This document shows, in pieces, positions 1 to 8,664 of a stretch of DNA of 64,000 nt. The translations under genes were made by a program, and so were the position numbers. Source of the DNA: Nitrospira sp. SG-bin2 (GTDB lineage Bacteria > Nitrospirota > Nitrospiria > Nitrospirales > Nitrospiraceae). Position 1 is the first letter of the stretch. The number at the start of each line of letters is the position of its first letter. The stretch lies in the NCBI GenBank assembly GCA_002083405.1, contig LVWT01000026.1, positions 45,803 through 109,802 on the forward strand, read 5' to 3'. Below the pieces are notes generated by a model. It saw only the letters and a program-made list of their open reading frames with translations, was not told the origin of the DNA and did not search any database.

Positions 1-1
1 G

Positions 2-421
2 AACGAACTGATCGCCGTACCGGGGGGCGGTTCTCGGATGCCGCCGTCTGAGAAAACCATTGCGGAACGGATGCAGTGTATCAAGATGAAGGGGCATGAA
101 ACCTTCAAGGTCGCGGTGCGGAACCTGGAAGAGATCGCCAGGGAAACCTTGGCTGCGAATCATCTTCGTGTGGAAGACCTTGATTTATATGTGCCCCACC
201 AGGCCAATCTCAGGATTCTCACCGCGGTCATGGAGCGCCTCGGTCTTCCAGCAGAAAAAGTGATGCTCAATCTCGACCGGTATGGCAATACGTCGGCCGC
301 GTCGATTCCCATTGCGTTGGATGAAGCGGTGCGCGCGGGGCGTATCAGGGACGGATCGCTGGTCATGCTTGGCGCGTTTGGGGCCGGGCTGACGTGGGCC
401 TCTGCCATGATCCGGTGGTAA
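2..421 (+). CDS. fabH: 3-oxoacyl-ACP synthase III (FabH), 5'-truncated
   Basis: This is the C-terminal part (139 residues visible) of the condensing enzyme that starts type II fatty-acid synthesis by joining acetyl-CoA to malonyl-ACP. The open frame runs in from the window edge, so the internal ATG at 38 is not the start. The fragment shows the family's catalytic His in VPHQANLRI and catalytic Asn in RYGNTSAASIP, and ends in the usual GAFGAGLTWASA segment. The catalytic Cys lies upstream of the window. It is first in a fab cluster with fabD 74 bp downstream. Confidence 0.95.
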   Translation, partial: NELIAVPGGGSRMPPSEKTIAERMQCIKMKGHETFKVAVRNLEEIARETLAANHLRVEDLDLYVPHQANLRILTAVMERLGLPAEKVMLNLDRYGNTSAASIPIALDEAVRAGRIRDGSLVMLGAFGAGLTWASAMIRW

Positions 422-495
422 TCGTGCTGCCGTCGGCATGCTCAAAACTTTTTCCCGTTGACATTCCAGGGCAATTCTAAGATATCTAACAGCCT

Positions 496-1434
496 ATGGC
501 ATCCGGCATCGGTCTGGTATTCCCAGGCCAAGGTTCGCAATCTGTGGGGATGGGCAAATCGCTGTGCGAGGCTCATCCGGCAATTAAGCAAGTCTACGAG
601 GAAGCCTCGGCGGTGCTAGGGTACGACAGTGCTGCGCTCTGTTTTGAGGGCCCGGCAGAGAGGCTCAATTTAACGGAGTATACGCAGCCGGCTCTGTTGG
701 TGAGCAGTATCGCTGCGTTGAAAACATTGGAATCAGCCGGGATACAACCAATTGCAGTGGCAGGTCACAGTTTGGGTGAGTATTCGGCGCTCGTGGCGGT
801 AGGTGGTGTGTCGTTTCGAGATGCAGTCGGATTAGTCCAAAAGCGCGGCCGCTATATGTCAGAAGCCGTGGCCCCGGGTACAGGTCTTGTTGCCGCGTTG
901 TTGGGGTTGACGCCGGATGTCGTCAAAGATGTTTGTCGAGAGGCATCAGTGGTTGGAGTTGTGGCTGCCGCCAATTTTAATTCGCCGGGCCAGGTCGTGA
1001 TTGCCGGTGAAAAGGCGGCGGTGGAACGGGCTATCGAGTTGGCCAAGGAAAAAGGCTGCAAGAAGGCGATTCCTTTGCCGGTGAGTGTGCCGGTACATAC
1101 GCCATTGATGCAACGCGCGGCCGATCGATTGGCCACGGACCTGGCGGCAATCCGCTGGTCGGATCTTCGGGCGCCCCTCATCAATAATGCTGAGGCGCGG
1201 GCGATCAGCCGAGCGAACGAAATCCACGCGTCGCTGGTCAAGCAATTGCCGTCTTCGGTGCTATGGGAAGACACGGTCAGGACCATGGGCACGATGGGGG
1301 TGACGACGTTCGTGGAGGTAGGGCCGGGGGCGGTGCTGACCGGCTTAATCAAGCGTATTCTTCCCGAGGCGCGTCTGATGAATGTGAACGATCCTAAGTC
1401 GTTGGAAGCCACCTTGAACAACGTGAATAGGTGA
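496..1434 (+). CDS. fabD: Malonyl-CoA:ACP transacylase (FabD)
   Basis: FabD moves malonyl groups from CoA to acyl carrier protein in the cytoplasm, feeding FabH and FabF. The 312-residue protein has the normal family length. It begins with the FPGQGSQ motif near residue 9 and carries the nucleophile elbow GHSLGEYSAL (Ser92), with the partner His in the VPVHTPLM stretch near residue 200. It lies between fabH and fabG in the standard gene order. Nothing is unusual. Confidence 0.97.
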   Translation: MASGIGLVFPGQGSQSVGMGKSLCEAHPAIKQVYEEASAVLGYDSAALCFEGPAERLNLTEYTQPALLVSSIAALKTLESAGIQPIAVAGHSLGEYSALVAVGGVSFRDAVGLVQKRGRYMSEAVAPGTGLVAALLGLTPDVVKDVCREASVVGVVAAANFNSPGQVVIAGEKAAVERAIELAKEKGCKKAIPLPVSVPVHTPLMQRAADRLATDLAAIRWSDLRAPLINNAEARAISRANEIHASLVKQLPSSVLWEDTVRTMGTMGVTTFVEVGPGAVLTGLIKRILPEARLMNVNDPKSLEATLNNVNR

Positions 1435-1504
1435 AAGTCGGCAAGTGAGTAGCGTGCATCGATACGTGCACGTCTAATTTTCAAGCTTCGATCAGGAGTT
1501 GGTT

Positions 1505-2248
1505 ATGTCTTTGCAGGGAAGGGTTGCAATTGTTACTGGTGCCGCGCAGGGAATCGGTCGGGCCATTGCTGAAACTCTTGCGCAAGCAGGAGCAGATATT
1601 GTGGTTGGTGATATTGATCCGGGCCGTTCCCTCGAAACCGTGAACGCAGTTGAGAAGCTGGGGCGGAGGGCGTTGAATGTCAAAGTGAACGTCGCGGAGG
1701 CCGATGACACCAAAGCGATGGTTGAACAGGTGCTCAAGGCATGGGGGAAAGTCGATATCCTGGTCAACAATGCCGGTATTACCCGTGATGGCCTTTTGCT
1801 GCGCATGAAAGAAGAGGATTGGAACCTGGTGCTTCAGGTCAATCTCAATGGCACCTTCAATTGCACGAAGGCGGTCTTGCAGGCGATGACTAAGCAGCGG
1901 TATGGTCGTATCGTGAATATTGCATCGATCGTGGGAGTAATGGGCAACGCGGGGCAGGCCAATTACGCAGCGTCGAAAGCGGCCGTCATCGGCTTTACCA
2001 AAACGGTTGGACGGGAATATGCCAGCCGCAATGTTACGGTCAATGCCGTGGCTCCGGGCTTTATCGATACTGCGATGACCCATGGGTTGCCGGCGGATGT
2101 GAAAGAGACGCTGCAGAAGCAGATTCCGTTGGGCCGGCTTGGTACACCGGGGGACATTGCGGCGGCTGTGCGGTTTCTCGTGTCCGAAGACGCGGCCTAT
2201 ATTACCGGCCATGTGTTACATGTAAACGGTGGAATGTTGATGGCGTGA
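1505..2248 (+). CDS. fabG: 3-oxoacyl-ACP reductase (FabG)
   Basis: FabG is the NADPH-dependent ketoreductase of fatty-acid elongation and a short-chain dehydrogenase. The N-terminal TGAAQGIG nucleotide loop, the NNAG motif and the catalytic Ser-Tyr-Lys set (Ser in NIASIVG, then NYAASK) are all present. A TTG at 1499 is in frame, but AGGAG at 1494-1498 sits 6 bp before the ATG at 1505, so that ATG is preferred (247 residues). It is co-directional with fabD and acpP. A second FabG-like enzyme lies at 61622 in a different pathway. Confidence 0.96.
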   Translation: MSLQGRVAIVTGAAQGIGRAIAETLAQAGADIVVGDIDPGRSLETVNAVEKLGRRALNVKVNVAEADDTKAMVEQVLKAWGKVDILVNNAGITRDGLLLRMKEEDWNLVLQVNLNGTFNCTKAVLQAMTKQRYGRIVNIASIVGVMGNAGQANYAASKAAVIGFTKTVGREYASRNVTVNAVAPGFIDTAMTHGLPADVKETLQKQIPLGRLGTPGDIAAAVRFLVSEDAAYITGHVLHVNGGMLMA

Positions 2249-2339
2249 GGCATCGGAGCTGATTTCAATGTATGGCCGTGACAGATCCCCATGTGACGGC
2301 GACGAGTGAGTCCTATCGGGGAAGGAGGTAGGGAGAGCA

Positions 2340-2573
2340 ATGGCAACCGTTGAGGAACGTGTAAAAAAGATTATTGCCGAGCAGCTTGGTGTGGAGGAGG
2401 ATGAAGTGACCCCTGAGGCGTCCTTCGTTGAAGACCTCGGCGCCGATTCGCTCGACACGGTCGAGCTGGTGATGGCGCTTGAAGAGGAGTTCTCGATCGA
2501 GATTCCGGATGAGGATGCGGAGAAGATTCTCACGGTTGGAAAGGCCCTGGATTACATCAAGGAAAAATCATAA
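2340..2573 (+). CDS. acpP: Acyl carrier protein
   Basis: This 77-residue acidic four-helix protein carries growing acyl chains on a phosphopantetheine attached to Ser37 of the DSLDTVE motif. Length and motif are those of housekeeping AcpP. A strong GGAGG Shine-Dalgarno stands just before the ATG. It is placed between fabG and fabF as in many bacteria. A second, more divergent carrier protein at 53435 belongs to the polyene-like cluster. Confidence 0.98.
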   Translation: MATVEERVKKIIAEQLGVEEDEVTPEASFVEDLGADSLDTVELVMALEEEFSIEIPDEDAEKILTVGKALDYIKEKS

Positions 2574-2587
2574 GGCCCGTCTCTGTG

Positions 2588-3838
2588 ATGCCTGATCGAC
2601 CTACACGCCGAGTTGTTGTGACCGGCCTCGGATTAGTGACTCCCCTCGGTACGGGTGTCGAAAAAACATGGAACGCTCTCTGTGCTGGAGAGTCGGGGAT
2701 CCGCCGGATCAGTCGCTTTGATCCGACCGGGTATGATGCGCAGATTGCCGGGGAAGTCACCGATTTTGATCCGGCCCGGTTCATTGAGAAAAAAGAAATC
2801 AAGAAGATGGACACCTTCATCCACTACGCCGTGGGCGCCGCCCAATTGGCCGTGGAGGATGCAGGACTGAAAGTCGCTCCGGAAGAAGCGACCAAGGTAG
2901 GTGTCTATATCGGTTCGGGGATCGGCGGTCTCGGATCGATCGAACACTATCACGATGTCCTTAAGGAAAAGGGGCCGGGACGAGTGTCCCCATTCTTTAT
3001 TCCGATGACGATCATCAATCTGGCTTCCGGCCAGGTGGCGATTCGAATCGGAGCCAAAGGACCGAACGCGTGTGCTGTGACGGCTTGCGCGACAGGCAAC
3101 CATTGTATCGGAGATGCGTACCGGCTTATTCAGCGAGGCGATGCGGATGTCATGGTTGCGGGTGGCGCCGAAGCCGCCGTGACACCACTCGGAGTCGCAG
3201 GATTTGCGTCAGCGAAGGCGCTATCGTTTAGAAACGACGAGCCGACGAGGGCCAGCCGTCCGTTCGATAAGGACCGGGATGGGTTTGTGCTGGGCGAAGG
3301 GGCCGGCGTGGTCGTGATCGAGGAACTGGAACATGCGCGCAGGCGCGGCGCGCGGATTTACGGCGAAGTGGCCGGATACGGCATGAACAGTGATGCCTAT
3401 CACATTACCGCGCCGCCCGAAGGAGGAGAGGGCGCAGTCCGCTGCATGGAGTTGGCCCTCAAGGATGCCGGCATCGGCAAAGAGCAGATCGGCTATATCA
3501 ACGCACACGGGACGTCCACGATGGCGGACGCGATCGAGACGCATGCCATCAAGACAGTGTTCGGCGAGCGTGCGTATGGGATTCCTGTCAGCTCGACGAA
3601 GTCCATGACCGGACATTTGCTGGGTGCGGCGGGTGGAATTGAAGCGGTGTTCAGTATTCTGGCGTTGTTTCACGGGATCCTCCCGCCCACGATCAACCTT
3701 GAGAATCCTGACCCGGCGTGTGATTTGGATTATGTGCCCAACAAGGCCAGACCGGCGGCGATCAAGGCAGCCTTGTCCAATTCCTTTGGATTCGGTGGCG
3801 TGAATGCCTGTTTGATCTTTAAACGCGTGGATGGTTAG
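2588..3838 (+). CDS. fabF: 3-oxoacyl-ACP synthase II (FabF)
   Basis: FabF is the elongating ketosynthase of fatty-acid synthesis. The catalytic triad is visible: Cys in VTACATGNHC, His in NAHGTSTMAD and His in MTGHLLGAAG. An in-frame GTG lies at 2585, but the ATG at 2588 is the simpler start (416 residues). The gene follows acpP by 14 bp and precedes rnc, a common arrangement. Confidence 0.97.
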   Translation: MPDRPTRRVVVTGLGLVTPLGTGVEKTWNALCAGESGIRRISRFDPTGYDAQIAGEVTDFDPARFIEKKEIKKMDTFIHYAVGAAQLAVEDAGLKVAPEEATKVGVYIGSGIGGLGSIEHYHDVLKEKGPGRVSPFFIPMTIINLASGQVAIRIGAKGPNACAVTACATGNHCIGDAYRLIQRGDADVMVAGGAEAAVTPLGVAGFASAKALSFRNDEPTRASRPFDKDRDGFVLGEGAGVVVIEELEHARRRGARIYGEVAGYGMNSDAYHITAPPEGGEGAVRCMELALKDAGIGKEQIGYINAHGTSTMADAIETHAIKTVFGERAYGIPVSSTKSMTGHLLGAAGGIEAVFSILALFHGILPPTINLENPDPACDLDYVPNKARPAAIKAALSNSFGFGGVNACLIFKRVDG

Positions 3839-3850
3839 TCTATTCCGACC

Positions 3851-4558
3851 ATGATGCCGGCGTCTTCAGCCGACTCTTCTTCCGCTCCGTTTAAGTATCG
3901 ATTCAACGACTCGACTCTTCTGGACGAAGCGCTGACGCACAAGTCCTACGTGAACGAGCGTAAGGGGTCGAGCCAAAACCATAATGAGCGGCTCGAGTTT
4001 CTGGGGGATGCGGTCCTGTCGCTCATCGTGAGCGACTATCTGGCGACGCGGTATCCCCGACTCAGTGAAGGCGCTCTGTCGAAACTCAAAGCCAAGCTTG
4101 TCAGTGAACCGTCACTCGCTGCAGCCGCCAGGCGGCTTGATCTTGGTGTCCGGCTGCGGCTCGGTCGGGGTGAAGAGCTGTCAAAGGGGAGAGAGAAAAC
4201 ATCACTGCTGGCCGATGGGCTGGAGGCGGTGATTGCCGCAGTCTATCTCGACGGAGGGCTTGAAGCCGGCCGGATCTTTACGCTTGATGCGTTGTCGGAG
4301 GAGTTGGGGCACATCGAATCCTTACAGACGAAGCCGGGAGATGATGACTATAAGACGCGGTTTCAGGAGTGGTGTCAGAGACAATATGAGTTGTTGCCGA
4401 GGTATGTCACTGTGCGCGAAACCGGGCCGGATCATCAGAAGCTGTTCCGCGTCGAAGTATTGGTGGGAGAGCAGGTTGTGGGTTGTGGACAGGGACACAG
4501 TAAGAAAGAGGCGGAGCAGGCAGCGGCGAAACTGGCCCTGGAGCAGTCGGACCGCTAA
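3851..4558 (+). CDS. rnc: Ribonuclease III
   Basis: RNase III cleaves double-stranded RNA in rRNA and mRNA processing. The endonuclease domain has the signature NERLEFLGDAVL (metal-binding Glu/Asp) near residue 45, and a dsRNA-binding domain fills the last 70 or so residues (DDYKTRFQEWCQ to the end). Length 235 is normal. Two adjacent ATGs (3851, 3854) could start it. It follows fabF by 12 bp and is probably co-transcribed with the fab genes. Confidence 0.97.
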   Translation: MMPASSADSSSAPFKYRFNDSTLLDEALTHKSYVNERKGSSQNHNERLEFLGDAVLSLIVSDYLATRYPRLSEGALSKLKAKLVSEPSLAAAARRLDLGVRLRLGRGEELSKGREKTSLLADGLEAVIAAVYLDGGLEAGRIFTLDALSEELGHIESLQTKPGDDDYKTRFQEWCQRQYELLPRYVTVRETGPDHQKLFRVEVLVGEQVVGCGQGHSKKEAEQAAAKLALEQSDR

Positions 4559-4621
4559 GGCGACTGGCTTGTGCGACGGTCTGCAACGGATTTCAGATTT
4601 GTGAGAAAGGGGAGGCTGACA

Positions 4622-5227
4622 ATGTGGAAGCGAATTGGGCCGATGATGCCGGTAGCAGTACTGATCGGGAGTGCGATCCTCTTTTTGAGCGCCGGGTTGG
4701 CTATGGCGGCGGATAAATCAACGGCGCCGAAAGCGGAAACCTCCAAAGGACCTCGGGCAATCATCAAGACGAAATTCGGCGATATCGAAGTGAAGTTCCT
4801 TCCCGATGTGGCGCCCAAACATGTCGCGAATTTTATCAAGCTGGCAAAGGATGGCTTCTATAACGGAACAATTTTTCATCGTGTGATTCCCGGTTTCATG
4901 ATCCAGGGTGGTGACCCGAATACCAAGGACTCGCTCAAGAAAGATACCTATGGACAGGGTGGTCCAGGATACTCCATCAAAGCAGAGTTCAGCGATATGC
5001 CGCATAAAAGAGGGACTGTCTCGATGGCACGGGCCAACGACCCGGACACAGCCGGCTCGCAGTTTTTTATTGTGGTTGAGGATTCCCGGTTTCTCGATAA
5101 CAAGTATTCCGTATTCGGTGAAGTCGTCAGGGGCATTGGCGTGACAGATAAGATCGTCAACTTGCCGCGTGATGAACGAGACAATCCCAAAGAGCGTGTT
5201 GAGATGACCGTGACAATTTCTGAATAG
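4622..5227 (+). CDS. Exported peptidyl-prolyl cis-trans isomerase, cyclophilin type
   Basis: The enzyme speeds proline isomerisation during protein folding. The product begins with a signal peptide (about residues 1-30, cut after AMA), so it should act in the periplasm. The cyclophilin fold follows, with FHRVIPGFMIQGGDP and the SQFFIV segment. An upstream GTG at 4571 is in frame, but a GGGGAGG site just before ATG 4622 and the signal peptide favour the shorter form (201 residues). A hairpin terminator follows. Confidence 0.93.
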   Translation: MWKRIGPMMPVAVLIGSAILFLSAGLAMAADKSTAPKAETSKGPRAIIKTKFGDIEVKFLPDVAPKHVANFIKLAKDGFYNGTIFHRVIPGFMIQGGDPNTKDSLKKDTYGQGGPGYSIKAEFSDMPHKRGTVSMARANDPDTAGSQFFIVVEDSRFLDNKYSVFGEVVRGIGVTDKIVNLPRDERDNPKERVEMTVTISE

Positions 5228-5283
5228 TATCGACGGGCTTCTATGGGTAGAACACACAAGTCATTGTATTGTTTTTAGTATAT

Positions 5284-5310
5284 CGATGGATTGCCGATCC
5301 ATCGCCTTTT
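5284..5310 (+). terminator. Rho-independent terminator after the cyclophilin gene
   Basis: An 8-bp perfect stem (CGATGGAT / ATCCATCG) with a 5-nt loop is followed by CCTTTT. It closes the fab-rnc-cyclophilin transcription group. Confidence 0.75.
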
Positions 5311-5429
5311 GAAACAGGCTCTGTTCTTGAACGATCTCCCTACTTTTGAGGGGGGCCTTTCGTAGGATTTTCTAGCTCTCCCGTAACCGGTATCCTTGGC
5401 CCATCATTCTGAGCCAAGGAGGCCGTTAC

Positions 5430-5774
5430 TTGAGTCTTCCTTCCACACGACGCATGTACCGGAGAATATCAGCGGAGTATCCAGGCTGTTATCTGGCGTT
5501 TCACTCCGTTCGTCACGCCGTGGTGCGTGATATTTCTTTGAACGGATTTCGAGTTGAAGGGCAATCCACTCTTCCATGCGATACCATCGTGAAGATTCAG
5601 CTCTGCCTCCCGAATGGAGAGGGCACGGTCGATATCGATAAGGCCGTGGTGCGATGGAGGACCGAACGGGAATTCGGTGTCCAGATTGTCTCAATCTCGA
5701 ACGAAGCGGACCTCCGTCTAGCCAGGCACGTGGAGCATCGGCTGCAACAGACTGCGTTCGATCTTGCCTGTTGA
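5430..5774 (+). CDS. PilZ-domain protein
   Basis: This 114-residue protein looks like a single PilZ domain, the c-di-GMP-binding fold. It has the RRMYRR basic start, then VRDISLNGFRVEG (the D-S-xxG element) and a late WRTEREFGVQIV strand. The TTG start is supported by AAGGAGG at 5416-5422 with 7-bp spacing; no better ATG exists. PilZ proteins commonly control motility, secretion or exopolysaccharide. Its target cannot be read from the context, since the next gene is on the other strand. Confidence 0.8.
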   Translation: MSLPSTRRMYRRISAEYPGCYLAFHSVRHAVVRDISLNGFRVEGQSTLPCDTIVKIQLCLPNGEGTVDIDKAVVRWRTEREFGVQIVSISNEADLRLARHVEHRLQQTAFDLAC

Positions 5775-5783
5775 ACGGATACG

Positions 5784-6482
5784 CTAATGGTGATGTTTGC
5801 AACCGGGACCGTGGGTGTGCGGTTCCGGCTCCGGCGGCGGCATGAAGGATTGGCCGGGTAGGATGATGTGCCCCGGTTCCTGTCTTTTCACGAGATGTTC
5901 GGCAATGTGCGGATGGTAGGTCTTCACGTAGCCGACGAGCCCGCCGAGAAACCGACGGGACTGAAAGTCCTTCCCTGAAAACTCCGAGACGAATGTGATT
6001 ACGCGGTCGAGCACCTCGGGTGCGCTCGACGTGTCGGTGATTTGCTCCGGGTTTTGTTTCTTGAAGGTCTCGTATTCTTTCTTGAGATGCTCCGCAAAGA
6101 CCGACATGGGCGCCGATGGCACATGCAACGGGCTGAGGGTGCGGCGAAGAGCTTGAATGGAGGCGACGACTTCGGCATCCTGTCCGTCTCGTCGTCCCTC
6201 GAAATAGCCGAACGTCACGATCTCGATCAGGTTGAATAGGGCGACGGCCTTTTCACCGCCGAGTTCGCTCAGCTCTCGGTAGAAATCCCTCCGGATCGGC
6301 ATGAATTGCTCGCCGAGCCGCTTTTGCTGATAGTCGCTGCCGCTGTCTAAATACGTGCAGTCGCTGGGGCAGGAGATTCGGACCAGCCGATGTTCTCCGC
6401 AGCAGGAGCTGCAAATCAAACCACCCAGTGCCGGGCAGGGGCGTTTTCCTTTTCGCTGTGTGCAATAGGGGCAGGCGCTCAT
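5784..6482 (-). CDS. Conserved unknown with Cys-rich N-terminus and His-rich tail
   Basis: No family was recognised. The first 45 residues hold eight or nine cysteines in CPYC, CP, CSSCC and CPSDC groupings, a likely zinc site. The middle is helical, and the last residues are rich in His (HTHGPGCKHHH), again suggesting metal binding. The ATG overlaps the stop of the upstream minus-strand propeller gene by 4 bp, so the two are translationally coupled and may work together. Confidence 0.7.
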   Translation of the reverse strand: MSACPYCTQRKGKRPCPALGGLICSSCCGEHRLVRISCPSDCTYLDSGSDYQQKRLGEQFMPIRRDFYRELSELGGEKAVALFNLIEIVTFGYFEGRRDGQDAEVVASIQALRRTLSPLHVPSAPMSVFAEHLKKEYETFKKQNPEQITDTSSAPEVLDRVITFVSEFSGKDFQSRRFLGGLVGYVKTYHPHIAEHLVKRQEPGHIILPGQSFMPPPEPEPHTHGPGCKHHH

Positions 6483-7525
6483 TTCTTTGCCGCTCCTTCC
6501 GTCGCTGCTTTCGGCGGAGGTGGAATAAACCCGTAATCCGCCAACGTTCGTTTTTCCACCTTAGGTTTGCCGTCGGAGGGAGTTTCCAATCCATTCATCT
6601 CGGCCGCATGGGCATAGTAATAGGGGACGAGGATCAGATTGTTTGCGCGATCGATGCTGATATCGGCCGGGGCGAGCAGATACTCGGCGATCACGTGGAA
6701 GCGATGATCTCTGGTCATCCGCCAGATTTTTCCTTTTGTGAAGTCCGATAGGTACATATTGCCCCAGCGATCGAAATCGACTCCGCTTAAGTTTTGGAAT
6801 CGTCCTGTGAAGAATCCATTCGACTCCAATTCGGTGAATTCCCCTTCCGGTGAAATATCCAGAATCTTGCCTTTGTCCCAACTTACGGCGATGAGATGGC
6901 CTGTGTTAGGGTGGACGGCGATTCCAGACGGTCCAGCCAGCCGGTCATCGTGGATCAGAAGATCCACGCGATGATCAGCTGCGGGATCGATACGGTAAAT
7001 GGAGTTCGCGACTTGGTCAGATGCGTATAGTAGGCCGGTCGGTCCGGCTGTCACATCTCGTAAGGACACACTCTTTTGAGAAGATGCCGCGGGAAACGAG
7101 ACGGCCACGAGCAGTTTGCCGGTCGTCTTATCGAATCCTTTAAGTTGGTCGAGGTCTGCGACGTAGAGGGTTTGTCCCATGAGGGCCAATCCCTTTGGCG
7201 CATGCAGCAGGATATTTCCAACACCGCCTTGGATGAACTTGAGGCTCGTGACTTTCCCTGTGGAGTCCAATTTTGTGATGAATCCGTTGTTGTCTCGGTC
7301 CTCCGGTTCACCATTGATATTCGAAATGAAATAATCGCTGCCAAGTTGGTCGCCGACAAAGCTATTAGGTGATTCCAAGCCGGTGATCTGGGCGGCGCCG
7401 CCGGGTGAAGCGAAACCAAACAGCAGTATGGAGAAGAGCAAGAGGCGGCCGCACAACGAAACGAACGGCATCGACGACAATGGTAAGGACATCAATATAG
7501 GCGGCTTTGCATGATAGTCTGCCAT
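6479..7525 (-). CDS. Secreted NHL/SMP-30-like beta-propeller protein
   Basis: After a hydrophobic signal sequence ending near GGAAQ, the protein has repeated blades of the SMP-30/NHL type (for example SGIAVHPNTGHLIAVS and SGVDFDRWGNMYLSDF), each giving a strand-turn-strand pattern. Such propellers bind ligands or act as lactonases; no catalytic assignment is possible here. The start is uncertain: ATG at 7525 (348 residues) or ATG at 7492, which puts the signal peptide closer to the N-terminus. It is coupled to the Cys-rich gene at 5784. Confidence 0.72.
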   Translation of the reverse strand: MADYHAKPPILMSLPLSSMPFVSLCGRLLLFSILLFGFASPGGAAQITGLESPNSFVGDQLGSDYFISNINGEPEDRDNNGFITKLDSTGKVTSLKFIQGGVGNILLHAPKGLALMGQTLYVADLDQLKGFDKTTGKLLVAVSFPAASSQKSVSLRDVTAGPTGLLYASDQVANSIYRIDPAADHRVDLLIHDDRLAGPSGIAVHPNTGHLIAVSWDKGKILDISPEGEFTELESNGFFTGRFQNLSGVDFDRWGNMYLSDFTKGKIWRMTRDHRFHVIAEYLLAPADISIDRANNLILVPYYYAHAAEMNGLETPSDGKPKVEKRTLADYGFIPPPPKAATEGAAKK

Positions 7526-7564
7526 CGTAGCCAACGGATCGAGATGCTGTCAAGGAACGGGTAT

Positions 7565-7668
7565 GGGAAGTGCGGCAAGGGGTACGGAGTGAGGGGTTAG
7601 GGGTGAGCAGAAACGCTTGTGTCCCCGTACCGATCCACAGCGTTGACTTGGGTAAAATTGCCCTGCTA
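7565..7668. repeat. GGGGT-rich degenerate repeat and hairpin upstream of folD
   Basis: The tract contains GTGAGGGGTTAGGGGTGAG, followed by CCGTACC, which can pair with GGTACGG about 40 nt upstream. Similar GTGAGGGG or CCCCTTAC tracts recur near 32100, 32900, 38500 and 62450, so this is a member of a low-complexity intergenic repeat class. Confidence 0.5.
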
Positions 7669-7786
7669 AGGTGCCGTAATTTTCAGCCAGGATTGGGTTT
7701 AGACTCAGGCTGAGCGTATGTCTCGGCCGGTGGTGTTTTCAGTCTCAACCTTGACCTCAATCTAAACTAAAGATCGGGAGGAAATT

Positions 7787-8653
7787 GTGGCGGCGAAATT
7801 GATCGATGGAAAAGCGTTGGCGCAGCAAGTCAGGGATCGTTTGGCCATTGACTCAGCGGCAGTTTTAGCCAAGACAGGGGTCAAGCCTGGTTTGGCGACG
7901 ATCCTGGTCGGGGATGATCCTGCGTCGCATGTGTATGTGAAGAACAAACAAAAGGCCTGTGAGTTGGCCGGTATCTATGTGGATGATCACAAGCTGCCGG
8001 CTTCGACCACGCAGGCGGAGCTATTGGCATTGATTGAAAAGAAGAATGCCGATTCGAAGATTCACGGCATTCTTGTCCAGCTTCCATTGCCGAAGCAGAT
8101 TGACAGTCGAGTGGTGCTCGAGGCCGTGTCTCCGAACAAGGATGCCGACGGGTTTCATCCCTATAACTTCGGCCGGTTGGTCGAAGGGCATCCTGTATTC
8201 GAGGCCTGCACTCCAAAGGGTGTCATGAAGATGATCGAATCGACGGGCGTGGCGATCGAAGGCAAGCGCGCTGTCGTGTTGGGGCGCAGTAATATTGTGG
8301 GCAAGCCGTTGGCCCTCATGCTTTTGCAGCGCAACGCAACCGTCACGATTTGCCATTCGAAGACGAAAGATCTTCCGGCGGTCTGCCGCGAAGCCGAGTT
8401 GCTGCTGGTGGCGATCGGGAAGGCCAGATTTGTGACGGCCGACATGGTGCGGGAGGGCGCGGTCGTGATCGACGTGGGAACGAACAAGTTGCCGGACGGC
8501 AAACTGTGCGGAGATGTCGATTTTGAGCCGGTCAGCCAGAAGGCCGGATGGATCAGTCCAGTGCCGGGCGGAGTTGGTCCCATGACTATTGCCATGTTGC
8601 TGGACAACACGGTGGAGTCCGCGATGAGGAATGCCGGAATGAAACGAGGCTAA
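7787..8653 (+). CDS. folD: Bifunctional methylene-THF dehydrogenase / methenyl-THF cyclohydrolase (FolD)
   Basis: FolD interconverts 5,10-methylene-, 5,10-methenyl- and 10-formyl-tetrahydrofolate. The 288-residue protein has the family blocks: the catalytic Lys segment VYVKNKQKACE, the GILVQLPLP motif, the NADP loop VLGRSNIVGKP and PVPGGVGPMT near the end. It starts at GTG 7787 with GGGAGG a few bases upstream. metF follows after 11 bp and panB overlaps metF, forming a C1/folate operon. Confidence 0.97.
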   Translation: MAAKLIDGKALAQQVRDRLAIDSAAVLAKTGVKPGLATILVGDDPASHVYVKNKQKACELAGIYVDDHKLPASTTQAELLALIEKKNADSKIHGILVQLPLPKQIDSRVVLEAVSPNKDADGFHPYNFGRLVEGHPVFEACTPKGVMKMIESTGVAIEGKRAVVLGRSNIVGKPLALMLLQRNATVTICHSKTKDLPAVCREAELLLVAIGKARFVTADMVREGAVVIDVGTNKLPDGKLCGDVDFEPVSQKAGWISPVPGGVGPMTIAMLLDNTVESAMRNAGMKRG

Positions 8654-8664
8654 AGGAAAACAGC

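Noticed and set aside
7565..7668. CRISPR or true tandem array
   Set aside because: The GGGGT-rich tract has no constant repeat-spacer structure.
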